Positions 9,035 to 21,508 of a stretch of 64,000 bases of DNA are shown here, one piece after another. Location: assembly GCA_035968315.1 (NCBI GenBank), contig JAVYIN010000005.1:620001-684000 (forward strand). Direction: 5' to 3'. Each line of letters starts with the position of its first letter. The first letter of the stretch is position 1. The DNA comes from Nitrospira sp. (GTDB lineage Bacteria > Nitrospirota > Nitrospiria > Nitrospirales > Nitrospiraceae). The notes below the pieces were generated by a model. It saw only the letters and a program-made list of their open reading frames with translations. It did no database searches and was not told where the DNA came from. The position numbers and the translations under genes were made by a program.

Positions 9035-10050
9035 CCTGCCGCCTTCTGTGTAAATGCCACCAGCCGGTCGAGCTTCTCCGCCGCCGCTCCCGAATCGAGC
9101 GACTGTTGCGCGACCCGCACCCCGTCTTTCAAGGTCCTCGCCTTCTGCCCCGCCACGATGGCGGCGGCGGCGTTGAGGACGACGATGTCGCGCTTGGGCC
9201 CCTTCTTGCCCTGCAGAATGTCCCGCGTGATGCGGGCATTGTCTTCCGGCCCCCCGCCAACGAGCTCCCGCTTGGGAACCCTGGGCAAGGCAAACTCCTC
9301 AGGCGCGACAAAATAATTCGAGACCACGCCGCCTTTGCCTTCCGATACCTTCGTCCGGTCGCAGAGCGTGAGTTCGTCGAGCCCATCCATGCCATGCAGC
9401 ACAAAACAATGTTGCGACCCCAGCTGCAACAGCACCTTCGCCAGCACCTCGGTCAGCTTCGCGTCATACACGCCCAGCACTTGATGGGTCGCGCCGGCCG
9501 GATTGGTCAGCGGCCCCAGCACGTTCAGAAGCGTGCGAATTCCCATCTCTTGTCTCGGCCCGGCGCAATGTTTCATGGCGCCATGGAACAGCGGCGCAAA
9601 CAAAAACCCGATCCCGACTTCATTCACGCAATCCGCCACGCGGTCCGGAGACAGATCGATCTTGACGCCGAGCGCGCTCAGGACGTCTGCGCTGCCCGAT
9701 TTGGAGGAAATGGACCGGTTGCCGTGTTTGGCTACCGTGAGCCCCGCTCCGGCTGCCACGAATGCGGCGGTCGTCGAAATATTGAACGTATGGGCGCCGT
9801 CGCCGCCCGTGCCGCAGGTATCGACGACGATCGAACTGCCGACACGAATTTTCGTCGCGCGGGCGCGCATGGCGCGGGCCGAGCCGGCGATTTCATCGAC
9901 GGTTTCGCCTTTCTGCCGAAGGCCCATCAGATAGGCGGCGATCTGGGCAGGCGTCGCCGCCCCCTCCATGATTTCGCCCATGACCTCTTCCGCTTCCTTT
10001 TCGGAAAGGTCCGCGCGATCCGCCAATTTGGCCAGGGCATCTTTGATCAT
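9031..10050 (-). CDS. trpD: Anthranilate phosphoribosyltransferase
   Basis: Transfers phosphoribose from PRPP to anthranilate. Start at ATG 10050 gives MIKDALAKLADRADLS and 339 residues, matching the family; the reading frame stays open upstream to 10221 but those 57 extra residues overlap trpG and look non-coding. Motifs: the PRPP loop VVDTCGTGGDGAHTFNIST, the KHGNRSISSKSGSADVLSAL stretch and NVLGPLTNPAG. It is 23 nt behind trpG and overlaps trpC by 4 nt. Confidence 0.96.
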   Translation of the reverse strand: MIKDALAKLADRADLSEKEAEEVMGEIMEGAATPAQIAAYLMGLRQKGETVDEIAGSARAMRARATKIRVGSSIVVDTCGTGGDGAHTFNISTTAAFVAAGAGLTVAKHGNRSISSKSGSADVLSALGVKIDLSPDRVADCVNEVGIGFLFAPLFHGAMKHCAGPRQEMGIRTLLNVLGPLTNPAGATHQVLGVYDAKLTEVLAKVLLQLGSQHCFVLHGMDGLDELTLCDRTKVSEGKGGVVSNYFVAPEEFALPRVPKRELVGGGPEDNARITRDILQGKKGPKRDIVVLNAAAAIVAGQKARTLKDGVRVAQQSLDSGAAAEKLDRLVAFTQKAAG

Positions 10051-10073
10051 AGGAGCCGTACAATCCGCAGAGG

Positions 10074-10637
10074 CTAGAGTTTCAGGAAATTTCTCAGGAG
10101 GTCTTTGCCGGCCTTCGTCAGAATCGATTCGGGATGGAATTGGACCCCTTCCACGCCGAGCGTCCGGTGGCGCATGCCCATGATCTCGCCTTCGGCCGTC
10201 TGGGCCGACACTTCGAGACAATCCGGCAGATTGAGCGGGTTCACTAACAGCGAATGGTAGCGTGTCGCCTCAAACGGATTCGGCAGGCCTTGATAGATCG
10301 TTTTCCCGTCGTGCGAGATCATGGAGGTCTTGCCGTGCATCAACCGTTGCGCGCGAATCACTTCGCCGCCGAACGCCACCGCCAGCGATTGATGGCCGAG
10401 ACAAACACCCAGCATCGGAACCCGCCCGGCAAATTGCCGGATCGTCTCGACGGAGACGCCCGCTTCCTTGGGCGTGCAGGGGCCGGGAGAAATCACGATC
10501 CGGCTCGGATGCAAATCCTCGATCTGCTGCAGCGAAATCTTGTCGTTCCGGAACACGCGCACATCTTCGCCCAGCTCGCCAAAATACTGCACGAGGTTGT
10601 AGGTGAAGGAGTCGTAGTTGTCGATCATTAACAGCAT
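10074..10637 (-). CDS. trpG: Anthranilate synthase glutamine amidotransferase subunit
   Basis: Class I glutaminase that supplies ammonia to TrpE. 187 residues. N-terminal [19 protein letters not shown] is the family signature; the catalytic Cys is in [17 protein letters not shown] and the His/Glu pair in [13 protein letters not shown]. The same subunit may also serve PabB for folate, as in many bacteria (known for the family, not seen here). It follows trpE by 19 nt. Met 4 is an alternative start. Confidence 0.96.
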   Translation of the reverse strand: MLLMIDNYDSFTYNLVQYFGELGEDVRVFRNDKISLQQIEDLHPSRIVISPGPCTPKEAGVSVETIRQFAGRVPMLGVCLGHQSLAVAFGGEVIRAQRLMHGKTSMISHDGKTIYQGLPNPFEATRYHSLLVNPLNLPDCLEVSAQTAEGEIMGMRHRTLGVEGVQFHPESILTKAGKDLLRNFLKL

Positions 10638-10656
10638 GGCAACCCGTTCACTCTCG

Positions 10657-12153
10657 TTATTCCAGCCCTCGTTCCGCCAGCTCGATGGCTTTCATCATCG
10701 CCCGGGCCTTATTGCAGGTTTCTTCATACTCATGCTCGGGATTCGAATCCGCAACGATGCCCGCTCCGGCTTGAATGAAGGCGCGGCGTTTGGACACGAC
10801 CACGGTTCGGATGTTGATGCACATATCCATATTGCCGGAAAAGCTGATGTAGCCCACCGCGCCGGCATAGGGGCCGCGCCTGGTCGGCTCCAACTCCTCT
10901 ATGATCTCCATCGCCCTGATTTTCGGGGCGCCGGAAACGGTCCCCGCCGGGAAGCAGGCCCGCAGCACATCGTACACCGACTTGGATGGAGCCAGCCGGC
11001 CGGTGACGTTGGACACGATGTGCATCACATGCGAATAGCGCTCGACATTCATGAGCGACTCGACCTTCACCGTTCCGCTTTCCGCCACACGCCCGACATC
11101 GTTCCGCCCCAGGTCCACGAGCATGATGTGTTCGGCCCGCTCTTTGGTATCCGCCAGCAGCCGGCGCTCCAGTTGCTCGTCCTCCTCAACCGTCGCCCCG
11201 CGCCGCCTGGTGCCGGCAATGGGACGAACCGACACGAGGCCGTCCTCGCAACGCACGAGAATTTCAGGCGACGATCCGACCAGCTCCACACCCGCGATGC
11301 GAAGATAGTACATGTACGGGGATGGATTCACGACCCGCAACGCCCGATAGAGCTGAAAGGGCGGCGCGTGCAGATTGGTTTCCCAGCGTTGCGACAAGAC
11401 GCATTGAAAAATATCTCCGGCCTTGATGTATTCCTGTGTCCGGCTGACCATTTTTTCAAAGTCCGCCTTGCTCATGTTCGGCGTAAAGGTAATCGGCGTG
11501 CGGCGCCGCTTCGGCGCCTTTTGCCGCAACGGTTTCCGCAACCGGGCGATCATGCGCTCGATCCGTGCCGTCGCATCGCGATAGGCCTGGCGAATGCCCC
11601 GCTCCGACGCGGATTTCACATGGGCGTTCGCCACGACTTTGATTTTCTGGGCCACGTTGTCGAAAATCAGCAGCGTATCGGTCAGCAGAAAGGCAAATTC
11701 CGGCAGATTCAGGCTGTCCTTCCGCCGGAAGGCCAGATCCTCGAACGTCTTGACCATGTCGTAGCCCAGGTAGCCCACCGCCCCACCGACAAAGCGCGGC
11801 AGCCCCGGCACCGTCACCGGCCGATAGGCGTCCATGAACTCCCGCAACCGGTCGAGCGGCGCGCCTTTGCAGGCGATGCGGCGGCTCCGTGTTCCCTTCT
11901 TGATGACGAGGTCGCCGCGGTCTTCCACCATCACGATCGGCGAGCCGCTGCCGAGGAAGGAATAGCGGGCCCACTTCTCTCCGCCCTGCACACTTTCCAG
12001 CAAATAGGCGGACGGGCCATGATCGATCTTCGCGAAGGCGGAGACCGGCGTTTCATGATCGGCCAGAATTTCCCGGTACAACGGAATGAGGTTGCCCTCT
12101 TTCGCGTAGCTCCGGAACTCATCCACACTGAGCGAATAGGTCGGCGTCGCCAT
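10657..12153 (-). CDS. trpE: Anthranilate synthase component I
   Basis: Chorismate to anthranilate, committed step of tryptophan synthesis. 498 residues: N-terminal regulatory domain containing [16 protein letters not shown], with the LLES element that binds feedback tryptophan in characterised enzymes, then the chorismate-binding domain ([25 protein letters not shown] kept in pieces, [39 protein letters not shown]). Feedback inhibition is therefore likely. It follows the LysM lipoprotein gene by only 14 nt, so that gene is probably the first of the trp transcript. No leader-peptide attenuator with a run of Trp codons was seen just upstream. Confidence 0.97.
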   Translation of the reverse strand: MATPTYSLSVDEFRSYAKEGNLIPLYREILADHETPVSAFAKIDHGPSAYLLESVQGGEKWARYSFLGSGSPIVMVEDRGDLVIKKGTRSRRIACKGAPLDRLREFMDAYRPVTVPGLPRFVGGAVGYLGYDMVKTFEDLAFRRKDSLNLPEFAFLLTDTLLIFDNVAQKIKVVANAHVKSASERGIRQAYRDATARIERMIARLRKPLRQKAPKRRRTPITFTPNMSKADFEKMVSRTQEYIKAGDIFQCVLSQRWETNLHAPPFQLYRALRVVNPSPYMYYLRIAGVELVGSSPEILVRCEDGLVSVRPIAGTRRRGATVEEDEQLERRLLADTKERAEHIMLVDLGRNDVGRVAESGTVKVESLMNVERYSHVMHIVSNVTGRLAPSKSVYDVLRACFPAGTVSGAPKIRAMEIIEELEPTRRGPYAGAVGYISFSGNMDMCINIRTVVVSKRRAFIQAGAGIVADSNPEHEYEETCNKARAMMKAIELAERGLE

Positions 12154-12167
12154 GGAAGCTTCGTTCG

Positions 12168-12836
12168 TTACTCGTTTCCAACGATCAGTTTCTGCCCGAC
12201 TTCAATGATATCGTCCGGCAGCTTGTTCCACTTCTTGAGCTTCTCGATCTCGACGCCATACCGGCGGCTGATGCGGAACAGCGTTTCCCCCGGTTTCACC
12301 ACATGCACCATGGAGCCGGCCGCCGGAGCGGTTTTCGATGCGGGTTTCGCCGGTTCCGTCAGGTCGAGGAAACCAGAGCCATCCTTCGTCAATTCCTGCA
12401 TGCTGTGCTCCGCCTCGCGAGGAACGGAGGCCGCGGCCTCCGCCTTCTTCGCTTTGCCGGAGGACTGAGACATTTTCCGCATGTCTTCCATCGCCTTGCG
12501 CTCTAAGACCGCGGCTTCGCGGATCGCTTCCGTTTCTTCCTGCAAGCGTCCCATCTGTTCCCGCGCAGACTGCACTTGCGCGGAGAGTTCGCGGTTACGG
12601 GCTTCGAATTCGGCCAGCTCCTTCTTCGTCCGTTTGACTTCGCTGTCCAGCTCGACCGTGCGCTTCTCTTCCTGCGCCAACAGCCGCTGGAAATTCAAGC
12701 TCCTGGTCTTTTCAGCGTTATATTTCTCCTCCAGCACGACACACCCGTTCAAGAGCAGCGTGGTACAGACTACTGCCAGGCCCATGGCCACCATTCTGGG
12801 TCTCAGATCGTCCACTCGCAAACCCTCCCTGTTCAT
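12168..12836 (-). CDS. LysM-domain lipoprotein with coiled coil
   Basis: 222 residues. Signal peptide with lipobox LLNGC (Cys about 32), then a long predicted coiled coil (about 40-130, rich in Glu/Lys/Arg, e.g. EAIREAAVLERKAMEDMRKM), a Ser/Pro/Ala-rich linker and a C-terminal LysM (VVKPGETLFRISRRYGVEIE to VGQKLIVGNE) that binds peptidoglycan. Likely tethers or spaces the envelope. An internal ATG at 12794 (MVAMGLAVVC) would give a shorter signal peptide. Only 14 nt separate it from trpE, an unexpected partner; whether they share one mRNA cannot be seen directly. Confidence 0.85.
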   Translation of the reverse strand: MNREGLRVDDLRPRMVAMGLAVVCTTLLLNGCVVLEEKYNAEKTRSLNFQRLLAQEEKRTVELDSEVKRTKKELAEFEARNRELSAQVQSAREQMGRLQEETEAIREAAVLERKAMEDMRKMSQSSGKAKKAEAAASVPREAEHSMQELTKDGSGFLDLTEPAKPASKTAPAAGSMVHVVKPGETLFRISRRYGVEIEKLKKWNKLPDDIIEVGQKLIVGNE

Positions 12837-13053
12837 CGTGCGCCTCCTTTGCCGGCCTCCGGCACCCGCCGGATTGACGGCTCACCCAAAATGCACAATG
12901 CGCATGGACGCATTGCCAGCCGCCGGGGTTCATTAGAATACGGTCCAACGCCGTGAAAGTCAAAGCGAATTGGCCCCCTCGGGGGTTTGACCCTCCCCTA
13001 TCGCTATGTTACCGTCCCACCGAACTCGCTTTCTCACAGAGACAGGCTTGCCC

Positions 13054-14010
13054 ATGACGGATCAACGCCCCTTTGCATCCCCGGCCAGAACCATGGTCGT
13101 CCAGGGAATCACCCTCCACTTGGCTCAGCCGATGACGTCCCTGCAAGAATGGATCGGGAGCCGGGAGCCGTTGCAGCAGCTGCTGGCCTGCTGGCTGATG
13201 GTGGATCCCCGCGATCTGCCGCTCTCGCCCCGCATTACCGGCCCACCAGGGATCGGCAAGACAACCTTGGCCATGTCCGGCGCCAAGGAGCGCAAACAGG
13301 ATCTCTATGTCTTTCAATGCACCGCCGACACGAGGCCGGAAGATCTGCTGATTACGCCGGTCCTCGCGGAATCCGGCACGATTGCCTACCATGCGTCCCC
13401 GCTCGTGACGGCCGTGCTGACGGGCAGCATCTGCGTCCTCGACGAAGGCAACCGGATGAATGAAAAAAGCTGGGCGTCGCTCGCCCCGCTCCTGGATCAC
13501 CGCCGCTGTGTGGAGTCGATCATCGCCGGCATTCTCATCCAGGCCCACGAGCATTTCCGCTGCTGCGTGACGATGAACGAAGACGCCTCGACCTATGAAG
13601 TGCCCGACTATATTCTCTCCCGGCTCCAACCGACCCTGGGCCTGGGCTTTCCCTCGCGGGAGGACGAGCTGGCGATCCTGCGCTACCACCTGCCGTTCGC
13701 CGCGAACGAAGTCTTGACCCTCGCCGTCAGCTTCCTCCAGGAAGCCCACCAGCTCAATCTCGAATACTCGATCCGGGACGGGCTGCATCTGATTCAATAT
13801 GCGATCAAGCGGCTGGCGCAGAATCCCGCCCACCCGGCCGCCATGGACCGGCTCTGGCAGGAAGCCCTCGTGAAAGTGCTGGGGCCGGAATCGCTCAACC
13901 TGGAAGAACAGTCGCGGCGAAGAACCCGCGCCCTGGGCGAGCATTCCCTTCCCAAAGGCCTGGGCGACTTCTTTTTTGAAGAAGATGATCCTCTACACCC
14001 GGGACGTTGA
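13054..14010 (+). CDS. MoxR-family AAA+ ATPase
   Basis: 318 residues from ATG 13054 ([14 protein letters not shown]), chosen over ATG 13006 because the extra 16 residues look non-conserved. Walker A is [13 protein letters not shown] (about 66), Walker [16 protein letters not shown], and sensor 1 the TMNE segment after FRCCV; this is the AAA_5/MoxR plan that remodels or inserts cofactors into partner complexes, usually with a von Willebrand-type partner. The next gene starts on the nucleotide after its stop codon, so the two form a unit. A specific target cannot be read from the sequence. Confidence 0.85.
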   Translation: MTDQRPFASPARTMVVQGITLHLAQPMTSLQEWIGSREPLQQLLACWLMVDPRDLPLSPRITGPPGIGKTTLAMSGAKERKQDLYVFQCTADTRPEDLLITPVLAESGTIAYHASPLVTAVLTGSICVLDEGNRMNEKSWASLAPLLDHRRCVESIIAGILIQAHEHFRCCVTMNEDASTYEVPDYILSRLQPTLGLGFPSREDELAILRYHLPFAANEVLTLAVSFLQEAHQLNLEYSIRDGLHLIQYAIKRLAQNPAHPAAMDRLWQEALVKVLGPESLNLEEQSRRRTRALGEHSLPKGLGDFFFEEDDPLHPGR

Positions 14011-17974
<3,964 letters not shown>

Positions 17975-17985
17975 GCTGGATAGGA

Positions 17986-19266
17986 TTAGCTGACAGGATT
18001 GAGTGCGGGCGGTTCGACAGACACCGGGGTTTTCTCTTCCTTATAGATGTTCACGCTGCGAATCGACCGCGGGTCTGCCTCGTGCACCACCATGCGGCAA
18101 TGGCCGATGTGCAGTTCTTCTCCGGCTTTAGGAATGCGGCCCAGCTCGCCTTGAATGAGCCCGCCGATGGTCAAGGCTTCATCCCCCAGATCGACCTTGA
18201 AGAAATCGTTGACCTTCCGCACCTCGGTCCTGCCGTGAACGAGGATCTGATTCTTGCCGATGCGCTTGATGAGCTCTTCGGTAATGTCGGTTTCATCGAC
18301 GATTTCACCGACCACTTCCTCCAGGAGATCCTCCAGCGTCACCAATCCCATGACCCCGCCAAACTCGTTCACGACAATGCCCATATGCCGCTTTTCCTGC
18401 TGAAACTGTTTCATCAGGTCATCGGCCGTCTTGCCCGCCGGCACGAAGAGGGCGGGATGCGCGATATCTTTCAGTTTGACGTCCGTCCGTCCCTTGGCCA
18501 ATTCCGTGAGCGCCTTGGTCTTGTACAGAATCCCGGTAATGTTGTCGAGCGTCCCGTCATAGACAGGAATGCGGGAGTACTTCGAGTTATAGAGCAGCTC
18601 CTGCGCTTCTTTGAGCTGTAAATTCCCGTCCAATGAGAAGACATAGATGCGCGGCGTCATGGCGTCTTCGGCCGTAATATCCTTGAGCTGAAACACATTC
18701 TTGATCATCTTCACTTCTTCGGATTCGATCTGGCCCACCCGGCCGCCCTCATCCAGCATGATCTTGAGTTCTTCCTCGGTGACCAGCGGAAGGGTCAAAC
18801 CTTTGCCTCCGGTCAGCTTATGGATCAGCGGGACCATCACAAACAACAGAGGTTTCAGCATGAGCTGCACGCCATACACAGGATAGGCCATGTTCAGCGT
18901 GACCGGCACGGCAAATTTGGCCGCCAAGGTCTTGGGAATCACGTCCACCGATACCAGGAGAACGAAGGTCAGCACCCCCACCGTCACGGCAATGGCTTCG
19001 TCAAACGAGGTCTTTCCCCCGTACGCATTCAAGGTGATGAAGGTTGCAAACATAGGGATAGCCGTTCCCACGAGCCGGTCGCCGACCAGGATGGTGGACA
19101 ACAGCTTCTGGGGATCGCTCCTGAGCGCAAGAGCCATTTCTGCCCGTTTATCGCCGTTCTTGGCAATGGCCCGGAGACGGGTTTCGTTGACCGCAAAGAA
19201 TCCGATCTCAGCCGTTGAAATAACAGCAGATAATCCGATCAATCCTAAGAGGATGAGGATATCCAT
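17986..19266 (-). CDS. CorC/HlyC-family membrane protein (DUF21-CBS-CorC)
   Basis: 426 residues. N-terminal DUF21 transmembrane domain with four hydrophobic helices (DILILLGLIGLSAVIST at the start, VLTFVLLVSVDVIPKTLAAKF, MLKPLLFVMVPLIHKL), a paired CBS module (about 200-320, MTPRIYVFSLDG... and NEFGGVMGLVTLEDLLEEVV) and a C-terminal CorC_HlyC domain (DEALTIGGLIQGELGRIP). Members are linked to Mg2+/Co2+ efflux (MpfA/CorC); the haemolysin name is historical. Convergent with ligA across a 12-nt gap. Confidence 0.9.
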   Translation of the reverse strand: MDILILLGLIGLSAVISTAEIGFFAVNETRLRAIAKNGDKRAEMALALRSDPQKLLSTILVGDRLVGTAIPMFATFITLNAYGGKTSFDEAIAVTVGVLTFVLLVSVDVIPKTLAAKFAVPVTLNMAYPVYGVQLMLKPLLFVMVPLIHKLTGGKGLTLPLVTEEELKIMLDEGGRVGQIESEEVKMIKNVFQLKDITAEDAMTPRIYVFSLDGNLQLKEAQELLYNSKYSRIPVYDGTLDNITGILYKTKALTELAKGRTDVKLKDIAHPALFVPAGKTADDLMKQFQQEKRHMGIVVNEFGGVMGLVTLEDLLEEVVGEIVDETDITEELIKRIGKNQILVHGRTEVRKVNDFFKVDLGDEALTIGGLIQGELGRIPKAGEELHIGHCRMVVHEADPRSIRSVNIYKEEKTPVSVEPPALNPVS

Positions 19267-19513
19267 GGCGGCCTTTGATTAGAAACGGCGAGCCACAATG
19301 GCTCGTCCAGATAGATAAGGAGTCTGACTAGGCCTCATGGCCCCCATCATCCCCATAAAGATGCGATCAATGGCGATAGACCATGTAGCGGGAATCGATC
19401 TCATTGAGGACAAGATGTATCACAGGTCCATGACCAGGGCAAGCTATTCGCAAAAAGAGGCAGTAAAATCAAATGGTTCCACATTCGTCGATCAATGCAA
19501 CGGGACAGAAGCG

Positions 19514-20194
19514 TCACCCGTCGTCCCGCACTACAAACGACTGCACATTATAATGAGCATCCACAGAATTCGAGGCCGCCTGGGCTTGGGATTCGGTTAA
19601 AAACTGTCCCACCTGCACCCGATAGCGCCGCCCCTCTGGCAAATCGACCTGGGTAATCCGCCCTCCCGGATACTGGGATTTGAGGCGATCAAACAGCCCC
19701 CGCGCATTCTGCAGATCAGCAAAGGATCCGACTTGAATCCGCAACACCCCCATCCCTTCAGGCCGTTCGACATAGCTCACCACGCGCAGCTCGATCTGAT
19801 CGGTCCCGTTTCCGATCATCCCAATCGCCTGCGCCCCGGCTAAGGAAAGGTCCAGCACCCTCCCCTTCGCAAATGGACCGCGATCGTTAATGCGAACGGT
19901 GACTTGCCGATTCGAGGTCAAGGAGCGTACGACGGCCACGGACCCGAGGGGCAGCGTCCGATGCGCGGCCGTCAGTTTATGCATGTCGTAGCGCTCGCCG
20001 TTGGCCGTCTTGTTTCCGTCGAATCCTGGCCCATACCAGGAGGCAGTCCCTCGTTCCACAAATCCGATAGGATAGCCTGGAAATCGTTCGACGGGAGGCG
20101 CTTGGGTGCGGCAAGAGGACAGGAGGGAACAGAGCGCACAAAGGAGCAGCCACCGGACAGCGAAAGGCCGCTCACTGGGCTGGAAGGCCCTCAT
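19514..20194 (-). CDS. rlpA: RlpA-type septal ring lytic transglycosylase (lipoprotein, SPOR)
   Basis: 226 residues. Lipoprotein signal with lipobox LLSSC, then the double-psi beta-barrel of RlpA (GTASWYGPGFDGNKTANGE, LPLGSVAVVRSLTSNRQ, VRINDRGPFAKGRVLDLS with the catalytic-type Asp), then a C-terminal SPOR domain (about 148-222, LRIQVGSFADLQNARGLFDR) that binds denuded septal glycan. Expected role: cutting naked glycan strands at the division septum or cell pole. It follows the ACT-domain gene by 3 nt on the same strand, so the two are likely co-transcribed. Confidence 0.92.
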   Translation of the reverse strand: MRAFQPSERPFAVRWLLLCALCSLLSSCRTQAPPVERFPGYPIGFVERGTASWYGPGFDGNKTANGERYDMHKLTAAHRTLPLGSVAVVRSLTSNRQVTVRINDRGPFAKGRVLDLSLAGAQAIGMIGNGTDQIELRVVSYVERPEGMGVLRIQVGSFADLQNARGLFDRLKSQYPGGRITQVDLPEGRRYRVQVGQFLTESQAQAASNSVDAHYNVQSFVVRDDG

Positions 20195-20197
20195 CGA

Positions 20198-20608
20198 TCA
20201 AAACTCGTCGAGTGACTCATCGCGCAAGACCGCCAGCGCTTTGGCCGTATTGGAGACCGTCAAAACCACGATCGCGCGTTTTCCCTCCCGTGAGGGGGTA
20301 CAGTAGCCGCACTTGATGTTGATGCGGTTTTTCATGAGCAGATCGGCCACATCCATCAAGGCGCCCGGTTTGTTTTCAAGGCTGAGAATCAGAGCCGTCT
20401 CTTCGCCAAACCTGATCTTGGCCGCTTTAAGCGCCGCCTTGGCGCCATCGACATCGGCGACCAGCAACCGAAGCTTTCCCGTTCCGGTCACCTCGGGAGC
20501 CGAGAAGGCTTTGATATTGACGCCGGCTTCGCCCAAGACAGACGCGACCCTGGCGATGACGCCGGGCTTGCTCTGACCGCTAATGACCAATTGTGTAGTC
20601 GTCGGCAT
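20198..20608 (-). CDS. Tandem ACT-domain protein
   Basis: 136 residues from ATG 20608, preceded by GGAATGGAG as SD; the frame is open up to 20818 but the upstream part is not ACT-like. Two ACT repeats: TQLVISGQSKPGVIARVASVLGEAGVNIK (N-terminal half) and LILSLENKPGALMDVADLLMKNRINIKC (C-terminal half). Stand-alone ACT pairs bind amino acids and act as allosteric or regulatory subunits; the ligand cannot be told from sequence. The next gene downstream is rlpA, 3 nt away. Confidence 0.88.
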   Translation of the reverse strand: MPTTTQLVISGQSKPGVIARVASVLGEAGVNIKAFSAPEVTGTGKLRLLVADVDGAKAALKAAKIRFGEETALILSLENKPGALMDVADLLMKNRINIKCGYCTPSREGKRAIVVLTVSNTAKALAVLRDESLDEF

Positions 20609-20613
20609 ACGTA

Positions 20614-20826
20614 TTACTCCATTCCACCTTCCCGCTCTTCCCCCTGCGGCTTCTTCAACGGAGACCAGGAATTGCAGCGATGGGTCCCGCAAGGACAGGG
20701 GCCGAGTCTTCCAATATTTTGATAACTGCCCGCTGAATGGAATGAGCGCCGGACTCTGATGGCGGCTCCCCTCACGGACCACCGCCGCGTCTGACGGCAG
20801 ATATGCAAGGACTTCCAATTATTCAT
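20614..20826 (-). CDS. Possible small protein upstream of the ACT gene
   Basis: 70 codons from ATG 20826 with a good SD (GAGGAGCGAGGT) and a stop 5 nt before the ACT-domain start, an arrangement consistent with coupling. Composition is odd: rich in Arg, Cys, Trp and Pro (GPCPCGTHRCNSW in the second half could bind a metal). An overlapping frame is also open over the same bases. No family is recognised. It may be a genuine small protein or just the leader of the ACT transcript. Confidence 0.3.
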   Translation of the reverse strand: MNNWKSLHICRQTRRWSVRGAAIRVRRSFHSAGSYQNIGRLGPCPCGTHRCNSWSPLKKPQGEEREGGME

Positions 20827-20926
20827 CGCGACCTCGCTCCTCAGGTTCCTCGAACGAGTACGATCGTAGCCGATCCGAACCTTCCCACACCGCGCGGGAG
20901 GCGCCCCCGCAAACGGTGGCAACCCC

Positions 20927-21334
20927 CTATTGGACCTGAACGACTCCGTTCACAAAACCATATTCGTAGATGCTGCTGAAGCGAAGATCCGCCGAGACGG
21001 CCATCTTCTCCGCCTGCGCACGGGTCCCGCGTGGAATCAGCAGATAGTGCGGAACACCGGGCATCGCAGCCCGCTGCCATTTCCGATAGGTATCCGGATC
21101 GGACAGCGACTCGTCCGTTTCAACTTCGGCGGACCATAAAACATGTTTGCCTTGCGGGCTGAAATCCCAGCCCTGAATATCCGATTCTTGGGGCAAGTCA
21201 GTCCAGGGTTGATGATCCAGACCGGTCTTGATCGTCACACGGCATTGAAAGGCCTTCGCCCACCGTTGCGCCACTTCACTGACGACTTGATCGTGCAGCG
21301 TTTCAATGCGGCTTTCTCGAAGAATGGTGCTCAT
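20927..21334 (-). CDS. Hypothetical protein, possibly PD-(D/E)XK-like
   Basis: 135 residues. MSTILRESRIETLHDQVVSE opens with a helix, followed by strands GKHVLWSAEVETDESL and GVPHYLLIPRGTRAQAEKMA. The order helix - strand - E-x-E strand (AEVETDES) - helix - hydrophobic strand resembles a degenerate PD-(D/E)XK nuclease core (as in Uma2-like proteins), but the motif is incomplete and I would not call a nuclease. SD GGAGGTTT lies just upstream of the start. Function unknown. Confidence 0.65.
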   Translation of the reverse strand: MSTILRESRIETLHDQVVSEVAQRWAKAFQCRVTIKTGLDHQPWTDLPQESDIQGWDFSPQGKHVLWSAEVETDESLSDPDTYRKWQRAAMPGVPHYLLIPRGTRAQAEKMAVSADLRFSSIYEYGFVNGVVQVQ

Positions 21335-21508
21335 ATAAACCTCCTATAGCCCCGTCGCTCTTCTGAGGGGCTTATAGTCTGTCGATATCCAAAGGGGGTG
21401 CCTTCCCTCTGATATACACGTCCATCAATCGTGATCTACGGCCTCCCTCTTGCCAGCCAAGGGAGCCACGGTCATTTAGGCCTCAGCCCACAGACGAATC
21501 GCTTTCTA

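Noticed and set aside
10618-12468. 616-codon open frame on the plus strand
   Set aside because: Lies opposite trpE and the LysM gene, and carries no domain.
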